Shown piece after piece: positions 32,283 to 40,318 of a stretch of 52,211 bases of DNA. Source of the stretch: Enhygromyxa salina (lineage in GTDB: Bacteria; Myxococcota_A; Polyangia; Nannocystales; Nannocystaceae); assembly GCF_002994615.1 (NCBI RefSeq), contig NZ_PVNK01000311.1, positions 1-52,211 on the forward strand. The letters are read 5' to 3'. The notes beneath the pieces are model-generated. The model worked only from the letters and a program-made list of their open reading frames with translations, had not been told where the DNA came from and made no database searches. A program made the position numbers and the translations under genes. Within the stretch, counting starts at the first letter, position 1. The number at the start of each line of letters is the position of its first letter.

Positions 32283-33014
32283 TCAGCCGCGCTCCTCTCG
32301 GGCCCGGGCGTCGCGGACCAGGCGAAAAGCGGGCAGGGCGGCCAGCTCGCGCACCTGCAGGCGGTAGGCGCCGAGCGCCTGGAAGCTCCCGCCGTCTTGG
32401 TCGCCGAGCTTGCGCATCAGGCCGCCGCGCTCGAGCTGCTTGAGCGCGTGCAGGGTCATGCCAGACAGGGTGTTGGCGGCCGAGCGCCCGTCGGTGGTGC
32501 CGCGAGTCTGGGCCATGGACAGGACCGCGCGCCAGGCCTCGCGCAGCTCCTTGGTGCCGAGCTCTGGGTCCTCGTTGGCGCGGCGTTCGAACTCGCGGGC
32601 AAGATTGACGAGGTGCTCGACCAGGCGGTTGACACAAACGCGGGTGCCAGCGATGTGGGTGGCGTCCTCGAGCGAGGCGGCGCTCGGGAAACAGTAGGCA
32701 GCGATCAACAGTTGGATCAGCCCATGGCACATGCGCGCCTCGACGCTGAGCCCAGAGCGGCGGTAGTCAGCCAGGGTCAGGGCGAAGGGCCCGTCGGGTT
32801 CGGCGCCGAGCACCAGGCCGAGTTCGGTCACGCCGAGCACCACGAGGCCGAGGCCGTCGGCGATCATGTGGACGAAGCCGCGCAGCTCGAGTTCGGCGTC
32901 GTAGCGGCGCAACAGCACGCCGTAGTCGGCCTCGTTGGCTGGGCGCAGCTTGGGCTGCAGGCCGAAGCGCAACAGCTTCGCGGCGTCCTGGGCCAGCTGC
33001 TGCGCGTCAGCCAT
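32283..33014 (-). CDS. jetB: Wadjet MukE-like subunit JetB (DUF4194)
   Basis: 243 residues, rich in helices, with the DUF4194 pattern: an N-terminal helical pair, LLRRYDAELELRGFVHM, then GLVVLGVTELGLVLG, and a C-terminal winged-helix part ending LKQLERGGLMRKLGD. It corresponds to the MukE-type KITE subunit that bridges JetA and JetC. It overlaps jetA by 8 nt and abuts jetC, so all subunits are translationally coupled. Confidence 0.88.
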   Translation of the reverse strand: MADAQQLAQDAAKLLRFGLQPKLRPANEADYGVLLRRYDAELELRGFVHMIADGLGLVVLGVTELGLVLGAEPDGPFALTLADYRRSGLSVEARMCHGLIQLLIAAYCFPSAASLEDATHIAGTRVCVNRLVEHLVNLAREFERRANEDPELGTKELREAWRAVLSMAQTRGTTDGRSAANTLSGMTLHALKQLERGGLMRKLGDQDGGSFQALGAYRLQVRELAALPAFRLVRDARAREERG

Positions 33015-34443
33015 GGGCGAGCTCCCGCACGATTAGCTCGTCACCACGAAAGGTGGGATCGTCGAGCCACTCGTCGCTGAGCTCGACCTCGACCGGCGCG
33101 TTCGCGGCCTCCGGGTCGAAGGCCGAGAGCAGCTCGAGCACCAGCAGGCGCAGGCTCTGCGGTGGGTAGCCACGGCCCCGGGCGCGGGCGAGCAGTTCGG
33201 ACAGACGCTGTCGGCCGCGCAGCTCCGCGAGCAGCTCCGCGACGCGGCGGCGGTCCTCGTCGTCGAACACCGGCGGCGGGGTCTCGACCTCCTCAAGCTC
33301 GGGGGCCCAGGTCTCGTAGTCGCCGACCTCGACGCGGCGCGGGTTGAGCAGACGTTCGATCAGCGCGCCCAAGCGCAAGCTCGGCGGGCAGCGCGGCGCT
33401 TGGCAGCGGGCGAGCAGTTCGTCAGCGAGCTGGGCGAGGGCCAAGGTCGGGAGCTCTAGCGCATCGCTGAGCACCTCGGCCTCGAGGTCGGGCAAGGGTG
33501 TGGCGAGCTGTGGTCGGAAGGCCTGCCGATCGTGCTCGACCAGGTAGTCTGCGTTGGCGCGGATCAGTCGCTGGTGCAGCTTGGCGTGGCGGGTCAGGCA
33601 CTCGTTGAGCGTGTCCTCGAGCGCGGCCAGTTGCGCGCCCGCCTTGGGCGACGTGGTCGAGTTCGTCGTGCCCTCGAGCTCGCGGCGGGTCTCGATCGCC
33701 GCGAGGATCTCGCGCTCGACCTCGAGGCGTTCGCTGATGTGCTCGCGGGCCTCGTCGATGATGCCCAGCGCGGTCTCGACCCAATTGACCTGACCGATGT
33801 CTCGCCGGGTGGTTTCGAGGAAGGTGACGAGCTTCTGCTCGTACTCGATGCTGCGCAGGCGCGCGCGCTTGGCCGTACGCACGGCGTCCTCGATGCGGCC
33901 GCGTCGGACCTGCGAGCGCAGCACCGCCTCCTCAGCAGCCTGCGCGTCCTCGACCTCGTACTCGAGCATGCCGGCGTAGAGGTTGATCGCCTGCGTCGTG
34001 GGCTCGATGATTGTCGAGCCGTCGGGGAGCTGCCGCTCGCGCAACAGGTGAAACTCGAGCAGCTTGTGCGTGACCCGCTCGGGTGTGAGCGCGAGGTAGG
34101 GCTCGCGGAAGGCCTGGCGGCGGCCGCTCTCATTGAGGAGAGCCTCTAGTGTGACCGCGGCGATCTCGAGCGCGCGCTCGGGGGACAGCTCAGGATCGAC
34201 ATCGCGGACGAGGGGCTCGAGCTCGACGCACAGCTCCTCGAAGCTGGCCCCGTGACCGAGGCCCTTGTGCTCGATCGCCAGGTCGAGGGCGCGCAGGCCG
34301 AGCGCGCGCAGATCCTGGTGGGCGAAGGCCTCGCCGCGCTGGCGCTTGCTGGCCTCGAGCTGGTGCAGTGGGGCGGTGCGCAGCAAGGTCCGTAGGCGGC
34401 GCGTGAGCGCGTCCTCCCAGGTATCGGGATCTGGTTCGACCAT
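33007..34443 (-). CDS. jetA: Wadjet kleisin JetA (DUF3375)
   Basis: 478 residues of the DUF3375 (MukF-like kleisin) type: an N-terminal winged-helix region with PYLALTPERVTHKLLEFHLLRE and PTTQAINLYAGML, a coiled-coil middle (ERLEVEREILAAIETRRE...) and a C-terminal winged-helix segment with LSELLARARGRGYPPQSLRLLVLELL. It is the first gene of jetABCD. ATGs at 34443 and 34455 are both possible; no strong ribosome binding site is visible. The promoter must lie within about 40 bp of the truncated gene on the other strand, so part of the original promoter region may be missing. Confidence 0.88.
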   Translation of the reverse strand: MVEPDPDTWEDALTRRLRTLLRTAPLHQLEASKRQRGEAFAHQDLRALGLRALDLAIEHKGLGHGASFEELCVELEPLVRDVDPELSPERALEIAAVTLEALLNESGRRQAFREPYLALTPERVTHKLLEFHLLRERQLPDGSTIIEPTTQAINLYAGMLEYEVEDAQAAEEAVLRSQVRRGRIEDAVRTAKRARLRSIEYEQKLVTFLETTRRDIGQVNWVETALGIIDEAREHISERLEVEREILAAIETRRELEGTTNSTTSPKAGAQLAALEDTLNECLTRHAKLHQRLIRANADYLVEHDRQAFRPQLATPLPDLEAEVLSDALELPTLALAQLADELLARCQAPRCPPSLRLGALIERLLNPRRVEVGDYETWAPELEEVETPPPVFDDEDRRRVAELLAELRGRQRLSELLARARGRGYPPQSLRLLVLELLSAFDPEAANAPVEVELSDEWLDDPTFRGDELIVRELAHG

Positions 34444-34483
34444 GCGGGATCGCATTGTGCTCGATCTGAGTGGAATTGGGTAG

Positions 34484-35293
34484 ATCGGGCGCCCGCTTTG
34501 TCTGGTCGAGATCTGGCTCAAGAACGAAGACTACGATGATAAAGTCTCGTCGTGGGGACTCGGGCCGCTGCTGCCTCTGCGTGCGGCGCTGCTCGTGGAC
34601 GACATGCGTCCCGCGTACGTCGCCTGGTTGTCGACCGTGTTTGTGGGGGACTTCGACGATGAGACCCTAGACGTCGACGTCGAGGAACCTCCGGTTCCGC
34701 CTGGACTCGGACAGCCGGACTCGGCGCTCGCGGCGCTGGTGGATTTCCTTCATATCGATCCGGATCTGTTCACGGCTGCCGCGGAGGGCAGTCCTGCGAA
34801 CACCCACGACAGCGAAGCCTTGCGTCAGTGGGCTCGCGGTCTGTCGAGCAAGCAACAGAAGCGATGGCTACTGCGAGCGATCGAGCGGCCTGAGCTCGCC
34901 CTGGGCAGGGAGATGATCGTGGCCTTCCTACGGCAGAACCCAGCACCCACTGTGCCACCTCGGACTGTGGCGCAGTTGCGTGCTCGCGCCCACGAAGTTT
35001 GTGAGCTACGCGAGAACGAGGAGGCCGAGCTACGCGAGCGCGATCGGGCACGACGAGAGACCGAGAGGACGCTCGAGCTCCAGCAGCTGCGCAAGCGCTG
35101 GTCGGCAAACTGGAAGCAGCTCGAAAAACTCGTCGACCAAAAACACTACGACGAGGCCACAGCGCTGACCATGAAGCTACGGGATGCCGATGAGGGTCGT
35201 CGCAAGCCGGACTTCGAGCAGCGCCTCGCCTCGCTGAAGCGTGATTTTGGTCGGCGGCGTGGGTACTGGCAGCGGGTCAACGCGAGGTTATGA
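34484..35293 (+). pseudogene. 5'-truncated gene, C-terminal part of a helical protein
   Basis: After a stop at 34481 the frame is open with coherent protein sequence (IWLKNEDYDD, PLRAALLVDDMRPAYVAWL, EEPPVPPGLGQ, DFLHIDPDLFTAAAE) but has no start until ATG 34595, which falls inside the conserved part. A charged C-terminal coiled coil follows (about the last 100 residues). I recall full-length relatives being longer and encoded next to SWIM zinc-finger and SNF2 genes; neither is present here. The N-terminal part appears to have been removed when the jet operon and island DNA arrived. Confidence 0.65.
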
Positions 35294-35476
35294 ACACTCC
35301 TCTCCTGCCCACAGACGCCTATTCGGCCAGGAGCGGGACCCTTTGGTCAGCCCACGCTACGCGGTGGCATCGCCGCCCGACTCCTCGGAGACTGAACGCT
35401 ACCGTACACTCCTGGCCCTGGCTGACTCGAGAGCTCTGCGGTATCATCCCCACGTCTTGACGCCCGCATCACAGAC

Positions 35477-36068
35477 GTGTCCGTCCGGGTGAGTGGGGTT
35501 GACCAGCCCCGCCAGGCCCGTCTCCGCACCAGAGCTTCACGCGGCGCGACTGCGGGCCCACGCCGCAGGCATCAGCTGCGCGACGTCGACACGCTTGATC
35601 TTCCGCGCGAGCACCGGCAGCACCTCCGTCAGGTACTCGACCGGGTCGACCCCCGCGAGCCGACAGCAGCGCAGGATCGTATAGACCACCGCCGCGCGCT
35701 CGGCCCCGGCGTAGGACCCCGCGAACAGAAAGTTTTTCCGCGTCAGTGCGACCGGGACGAAGTTGTGCTCCGAGTCCGCGGGTGGGTCGTCATTCTCCAG
35801 CTGACTGCGCCACCAGAAGATCTTCTTTGCGCTGAGGCCGTGGAGCCGGGCGAAGGCCGAGACCGAGTCTCCGCTGCGCTCGACCGCGTCGAGGACCAAG
35901 CGGGCGTAGGCTTTGGTCCATCGGCCATCGCGGAGTTGGACGAGCCTTGCCTCCAGCAAGTTCTTGGGTGCCATGACCTGCGATGGTCTCCCGCTCTCGC
36001 GGTCGATGGGCGCCATCTCGGGGCGCAGTCACCCGGACGGACACGGGCGCAGTCACCCGGACAGACAC
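35477..36068 (-). mobile_element. IS66-family deletion derivative (about 0.6 kb)
   Basis: Ends GTGTCCGTCCGGGTGA at 35477 and its inverted match at 36028-36044, with a second outer copy (GTGTCTGTCCGGGTGACTG) ending at 36068. The interior carries a single fused transposase remnant. The right end abuts the TAG stop of the gene at 36069. Confidence 0.75.
35537..36016 (-). pseudogene. Fused IS66 OrfA head and TnpC tail
   Basis: A continuous 159-residue frame joins two parts of an IS66 element. Residues 20-85 are the accessory HTH protein (SVSAFARLHGLSAKKIFWWRSQL). From about 88 on it is the C terminus of the DDE transposase (RKNFLFAGSYAGAERAAVVYT, then GVDPVEYLTEVL and LMPAAWA). Everything between, including the catalytic residues, is deleted, so the element cannot move by itself but could be mobilised in trans. 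Confidence 0.8.
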
Positions 36069-36740
36069 CTAGGGGCGCTCTCCGCCGAGAAATGGTGCGA
36101 CGACGAAACCGTCGATGGTAAGACGCAAACTTGGTGCCCATGCACCCGCGAGTTGCTGCGCCTTTTCGAGGCTCATCACGTTCTTCGACACGATGGCCAG
36201 CGTTTCGAGCGCGCGGTCTGACTGCGCTTGTTGTTCGAGCAGGGCGATCAGAACCGACAGTTCAGGTGGGGCGGCATGCTCAACTTCCTCGGAATAGATG
36301 ACCCGATCAACCTCGAGCGCGCTCGCGGTCCGCGTGAGAAACGCGATGAGATTTGCGGAGAGGGCGGTCGAGTCCCGCCTGGCGCGAAATGCTCCCGAAT
36401 TTTCGTTGTACTCAACCATCAAGCCGCCCCCTCGCGCCTTGAATATATTTATGTAGACCTCCATCGAGTCGGTGCGGCCGAGCGCCTCGGCAAGGGGGCG
36501 CGAAATACAGTAGAGGCCCACACCCCACCAGGACGACGCGTAGGTGGCTATGTCGGCCAGGGTCGGGACGGATTCGCTTTGGAGCGACGTCACCGTGGGG
36601 ACACCACTACGTGAGTGCAGTCGCGCGATCTCCCCGTCGTAGTCGATACCGGAGGCTGGGAGGATGAACTCGAGTTGACGAAGCACCTCCGCGAAATCGA
36701 GGCTGGTCGGTTGAAAGCGAGCGTCAAATGAAAACGACAT
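36069..36740 (-). CDS. Hypothetical protein, immunity-like
   Basis: 223 residues, no signal peptide or membrane segment. It starts MSFSFDARFQPTSLDFAEVLRQLEF and mixes beta-strand-rich parts (GLYCISRPLAEALG, MEVYINIFKARGGGLMVEYNEN) with C-terminal helices. Lower GC content and different codon use than the neighbourhood point to acquisition. A fragment of a second copy lies just upstream (36820-36925), the pattern of multiplying toxin-immunity genes. No family recognised. Confidence 0.6.
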   Translation of the reverse strand: MSFSFDARFQPTSLDFAEVLRQLEFILPASGIDYDGEIARLHSRSGVPTVTSLQSESVPTLADIATYASSWWGVGLYCISRPLAEALGRTDSMEVYINIFKARGGGLMVEYNENSGAFRARRDSTALSANLIAFLTRTASALEVDRVIYSEEVEHAAPPELSVLIALLEQQAQSDRALETLAIVSKNVMSLEKAQQLAGAWAPSLRLTIDGFVVAPFLGGERP

Positions 36741-36819
36741 GTTGGACCCCGTCAGACGCGGATAACCCGGACACTGACCCCCAAGGCGTTGCCCGCGTCA
36801 CGGATATGCTTGGTGAGCC

Positions 36820-36925
36820 ATGGAGCGCGCGGTCTGACTGGGATGAGGTCACGGTGGGAGCACCGCTGCGTGAGTGCAGTCGCGTGACTTCCCCTTCGTA
36901 GTCGATGCCAGAGGCTGGGAGGTTA
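36820..36925 (-). pseudogene. Fragment of a second copy of the gene at 36069-36740
   Basis: The minus strand reads NLPASGIDYEGEVTRLHSRS followed by GAPTVTSSQSD, matching LPASGIDYDGEIARLHSRSG in the complete neighbour. Only about 35 codons remain, with frames lost on both sides. It overlaps the end of the gene at 36923. Confidence 0.75.
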
Positions 36926-37540
36926 GTCTTCGTCGTCGAAGAAACTCTCGTCGATGTCGACGAGGCAACTGAGAATTACGTGACCGGTGATCGTCTCGAA
37001 TAGCTCACCGTCCCCCCAGCGTTCGCGCATCTGCTCGAGAGTGACCAGCGAACGTTTGATGCCGCTAACCAAGCCGTGCGATATTCGTTGTCGATTCTCC
37101 CAGGCCGCACGGACCGAGGTTGGTTCGAGGAAGGACTTCCTGAGGGTCGCCCCGTCGAATATGGGAGCTTCAGAAAAAGTGTCGATGTTGGTCGTGTAGA
37201 ATCCGTCCAGGCCTTCGTGTGCGCCGAGTGCGATGGACAGCGTTCGTAGTCGTTCGGCCGCATCTGCGTTCAGGTGGTCGTGATCATTCCACAGGTCTGT
37301 GTATAGCGCCGCGTCGAGATGAGCGATGAAACACACGGGCTGTTCGGTGTCGAACGTCGGGTATAACGCCAGGCTGATGTCGTAGAGACGGAGGGAGTCC
37401 TCGAAGCGGAAGCTGCCCGTGACGCTCAACCAGTGCAAAGAGTTTGAGAGTTTGTCGAGATCGGCCTGCTGAAGGTCAGTGATTTTATCGTAGCCGTGGA
37501 TCGGGCGCTCGTCAGCGTTTCGTCGGCCATCGAAGCACAT
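36923..37540 (-). CDS. Hypothetical acidic protein
   Basis: 205 residues, acidic, soluble, with an even mix of helices and strands; it begins MCFDGRRNADERPIHGYDK and ends DIDESFFDDED. GC content is below that of the flanks. Context (PAAR-like spike, HNH-like toxin fragment and other orphan genes to the right) suggests an immunity or effector-associated role, but nothing in the sequence proves it. A short out-of-frame ORF overlaps its start. Confidence 0.55.
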   Translation of the reverse strand: MCFDGRRNADERPIHGYDKITDLQQADLDKLSNSLHWLSVTGSFRFEDSLRLYDISLALYPTFDTEQPVCFIAHLDAALYTDLWNDHDHLNADAAERLRTLSIALGAHEGLDGFYTTNIDTFSEAPIFDGATLRKSFLEPTSVRAAWENRQRISHGLVSGIKRSLVTLEQMRERWGDGELFETITGHVILSCLVDIDESFFDDED

Positions 37541-37640
37541 ATTTCTTCGTGAGCAGGGTGATGGCGTCCCACATCACGATAGCGCCGTGGGCCCTGGATG
37601 TGGCGGCAGAAATGACTGCGCTCTTGAGGTAGTCTGACAT
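37512..37640 (-). CDS. Short ORF overlapping the start of the acidic gene (42 aa)
   Basis: It begins MSDYLKSAVISAATSRAHGA and includes an amphipathic helix with IVMWDAITLLTKKY. It overlaps the next gene by 29 nt in another frame. It may be a coupled small protein, or the original N terminus of the neighbour separated by a frameshift near 37515-37540. Confidence 0.35.
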   Translation of the reverse strand: MSDYLKSAVISAATSRAHGAIVMWDAITLLTKKYVLRWPTKR

Positions 37641-37673
37641 TGGAGCCTCAGTGCTGCTGGAGGCTCAGTCAAG

Positions 37674-37839
37674 CTAGCAGCCCGGGGTGCAATGCCTCGC
37701 GCCGCCTCGCTTGGCCTGTTCACCGAGGGCTTTGTCGCCAAAACTTGCAGTACGCTCGGTACAGCGGCGTTTTGGCTTCGCGCCCTCGGCGAAAATTCCG
37801 GCGCGAGGCGACACGATGCATTGCACCCCGGGCTGCTAG
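37674..37839. mobile_element. 166-bp fold-back MITE with CTAG target duplication
   Basis: Perfect 18-bp terminal inverted repeats CAGCCCGGGGTGCAATGC at 37678-37695 and 37818-37835 are flanked by CTAG on both sides. Similarity of the arms continues inwards with few mismatches (CCGAGGGC, GCCAAAAC), so nearly the whole element is one long imperfect palindrome. It encodes nothing. The right-hand CTAG contains the TAG stop codon of the HEAT-repeat gene. The outermost 12 bp of the repeat also occur in the tRNA-Pro D loop. Confidence 0.85.
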
Positions 37840-39302
37840 TTGGCCCCGCCCGCGTCCAGCTGCGCCTGGGCCCAATCCCGCGTGTTGGGCCGCTGCGCAC
37901 CCTGGCTCCGGATCTGAGCCAGCAACCCAAGCGCATGTCGACGCCGCATGGGCTCATGCAAGAGCGCGTTGGCGAGGACCGCATCATCCAGCACTGCGCC
38001 GCCGAGCAGTCGCGCACTTCGGTCGAGCTGTGGCAGCCTCTGCTGGCACCAACTCGTGACCGCGACGGGATCGGGCACCGGCAACAGCTCCTCGGGCTCG
38101 ATCGCGAGGTCTGCATCGAGCGCGTCGTCGGCCAGGGGGGGCAGGGCCGCGTCGTCCTCGCGCACACGGTCGACCCACAGCGACTCGTCCTCCCTTGGCA
38201 ACCCGACGATCGCAGTCATGAGTTCGCCCGCGAGCGCGCCCAGCTCGGCGTCCGCGAGCAAGGGCAAGGCAGCCTCCACGGCTTCGACCGAGCCGCCAAA
38301 ACCCAGAGCCCGCAGCGCCGCACGACGGCGCTCGGGATCCTCGAGCAGCGCGATCAGGCGGCGCTGGTCGCCGGGCTGCCCGAGCACGCCGAGCCACAGC
38401 AGGGCCCTCGGGCGAAACTCGCAGCTTGGCGCGTCGAAGGCCCAGTAGCGCGCAGCCTCGACCGCCCCCGCGACGCCGCGCACGAGCGCCGTCTCGACCG
38501 CGGCCGCGACCACCCGCGGATTGGGGTGCTCGCCGAGGCCCGCCACGATCTGGAGCTGCTGCGGGTCACCCGAGCGCGCGAGCGTGGCGGCGGCTTCGAG
38601 CACATTCGGATCCTCGCTGGCGAGCAGCGCGGTCAGGCGAGGTCCGAGCTGCACCTGGCGTCGGGCGAGGGCCGCGACCACAGCTGCGACGGCAGGCCCT
38701 TCGTTTGCGTCACCGAGCTGGGAGCGCAGCCACTGCTCGAGCCCCGCGCGCCTCGATAGCGCCAGCGCCTCGACGAGACCATGCCACCGCTCGCTCCGCA
38801 CCTCGACTTCGCCGAGCAGCGCGAGCAGGCGCCGACCATCCTTATCGTCTCCAAGACTCGGGCCTGCGGCCCGACAACCTCGCTCCGCTCGGCCCCCAGG
38901 TCCAGGGAGACTGTCTTTATCGTCTCCAAGACTCGGGCCTGCGGCCCGACAACCTCGCTCCGCTCGGCCCCCAGGTCCAGGGAGACTGTCCTCGAGCTCC
39001 CCGCAGGCGAGGACCCCGAGGCCCGAGACCAGCGCGAGCGCGGCTTCGGTGCTGGCGTCGGCCAAGGCCGGCCAGTACGTGCGCTCGAGGAGCGGGGCGC
39101 CGACGAGCTCGAGCGCGTCGAGGTGCGCGGCCAGCCGCTGCTCGGTGCCCACGGCGAGCTCGTGGAGCGTGATGTCTGGCTCATCAAAGGCGTCGCGCCA
39201 GCGCTCGGCCAGAAATTCGGCCTCTTCGAAGTGGCGATCGACCACCTCCCACAGCGGGTTCTCGGATCTGCGCCAGAGTTTCAAGACAGGCGACGGTAGC
39301 AC
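37836..39302 (-). CDS. HEAT-repeat protein, TIGR02270-like
   Basis: 488 residues from the GTG at 39302. An N-terminal domain (WEVVDRHFEEAEFLAERWRDAF, LHELAVGTEQRLAAHLDAL) is followed by consecutive HEAT-type helical pairs (LTALLASEDPNVLEAAATLARSG; LIALLEDPERRRAALRALGF), the layout of the TIGR02270 family often encoded with type VI secretion genes. After about residue 100 there is a 50-residue insertion made of two identical 25-residue units. The stop codon lies in the MITE target site. Likely a cytoplasmic scaffold; no enzymatic motif is seen. Confidence 0.75.
   Translation of the reverse strand: MLPSPVLKLWRRSENPLWEVVDRHFEEAEFLAERWRDAFDEPDITLHELAVGTEQRLAAHLDALELVGAPLLERTYWPALADASTEAALALVSGLGVLACGELEDSLPGPGGRAERGCRAAGPSLGDDKDSLPGPGGRAERGCRAAGPSLGDDKDGRRLLALLGEVEVRSERWHGLVEALALSRRAGLEQWLRSQLGDANEGPAVAAVVAALARRQVQLGPRLTALLASEDPNVLEAAATLARSGDPQQLQIVAGLGEHPNPRVVAAAVETALVRGVAGAVEAARYWAFDAPSCEFRPRALLWLGVLGQPGDQRRLIALLEDPERRRAALRALGFGGSVEAVEAALPLLADAELGALAGELMTAIVGLPREDESLWVDRVREDDAALPPLADDALDADLAIEPEELLPVPDPVAVTSWCQQRLPQLDRSARLLGGAVLDDAVLANALLHEPMRRRHALGLLAQIRSQGAQRPNTRDWAQAQLDAGGAN
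38842..38991. repeat. 75-bp exact tandem duplication inside the HEAT-repeat gene
   Basis: Two copies with a period of exactly 75 bp add an in-frame DSLPGPGGRAERGCRAAGPS... unit twice. The unit contains small palindromes (GGCCTGCGGCC) and looks unlike the surrounding coding sequence, so it resembles an inserted element that duplicated. Confidence 0.9.
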
Positions 39303-39348
39303 GTTCGAGGTGGCGTCCCAATGCTGCGAGAAGCAGCCCTCGAGGGCT

Positions 39349-40044
39349 CTACAGGGCGCAGCCGCCCTCGAGGAGCTCGAGCGTGTCGAGCGCGTAGAGA
39401 CCCTGGCACTGCAAGGGGACCTCCTCACAAGCCTCGCAGTGGTCTGTGACCGACCCCGAGTCATCGCTCTCGTCGGCTTCGATCGCTGCGACGACTTCGG
39501 CCCACTCCTCGTGGTCGCAACTATCGACGATCTCCGGCACCAGCAGCTCGAGCTCGAGCCAAGCGACCTCGCCGTAGGGGAGTATCGAGGCGTCGACGAT
39601 CGTGACCTCGTGGGCCTGACAACGGGGATGGAGCTGTGCGTAGTTCCACTCGAAGACCGTGTCACTGGCCGCGACGCCGTTGTCGAACTCCATCGCGACC
39701 CGCAGTCGTGACCACCACTCGTCGGTCTCGTCGAGCTCGTGGTGCAGGATCAGCTGTGGCCCTGCCGCCTCACAGCCGGCGACGCACAGATCTGCATGCG
39801 CGGCTTCGGGGGTGGTGGGCCACTTCGCTCGATCATCCACGACGGTGCCCATCAACTCGACCCACAGCGCGAGCCAGTCGGTGGCGCCCGGTTGACCCTC
39901 GGGTACGGATGTCGGAGCTGGCCCGGATGTCGACGACGCAACCGCGACGGCAGGGGTGGGGGCGATCGGCTCCGGGCAGGGTGTTGTTGCCGCGCCGCAG
40001 GCCAAGGTGGCTGGGAAGAGAGTGAGAAGAGCTCTGCGTGTCAT
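39349..40044 (-). CDS. Orphan lipoprotein
   Basis: 231 residues from the ATG at 40044. The signal peptide ends TLAC (Cys about 16) and is followed by a Pro/Ala/Thr/Ser linker to about residue 50. The globular part has an even number of cysteines (CVAGCEAAG, CQAHE, CDHEE, CEACEEVPLQC, GGC) and many acidic residues, consistent with a disulphide-stabilised surface protein. No known family. It is upstream of the HEAT-repeat gene in the same direction with a 46-bp gap. Confidence 0.7.
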   Translation of the reverse strand: MTRRALLTLFPATLACGAATTPCPEPIAPTPAVAVASSTSGPAPTSVPEGQPGATDWLALWVELMGTVVDDRAKWPTTPEAAHADLCVAGCEAAGPQLILHHELDETDEWWSRLRVAMEFDNGVAASDTVFEWNYAQLHPRCQAHEVTIVDASILPYGEVAWLELELLVPEIVDSCDHEEWAEVVAAIEADESDDSGSVTDHCEACEEVPLQCQGLYALDTLELLEGGCAL

Positions 40045-40318
40045 CGTTGGTAACCAGAAGCGACCAGAAGCGACAGCCCCCAACGGCTGAGGCCAAGGGT
40101 CGCATCATAGCCACGAGTATCCAGATGCTCAAGAGCCGGGAGGCTGCTGTGGTTGCTCGCTACTCAGCTTGGACATGCCGGGGCTGCTGCGGGCTTGTGT
40201 GGGGTGGTCATTGCGCTCAACCCTCTCTCGCGCGGGGCTACGCGCCAGGGCATCGGGCGCTGATCTGCGCGGGCGCGGATGAAGGTGAGCGGGTGGTGGT
40301 GGTCGTCGAGGCGCCGGG

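Noticed and set aside
27926..32443. Several long plus-strand frames over jetC
   Set aside because: Antisense of coiled-coil coding sequence with Arg/Ser/Ala-rich composition; no start signals or motifs.
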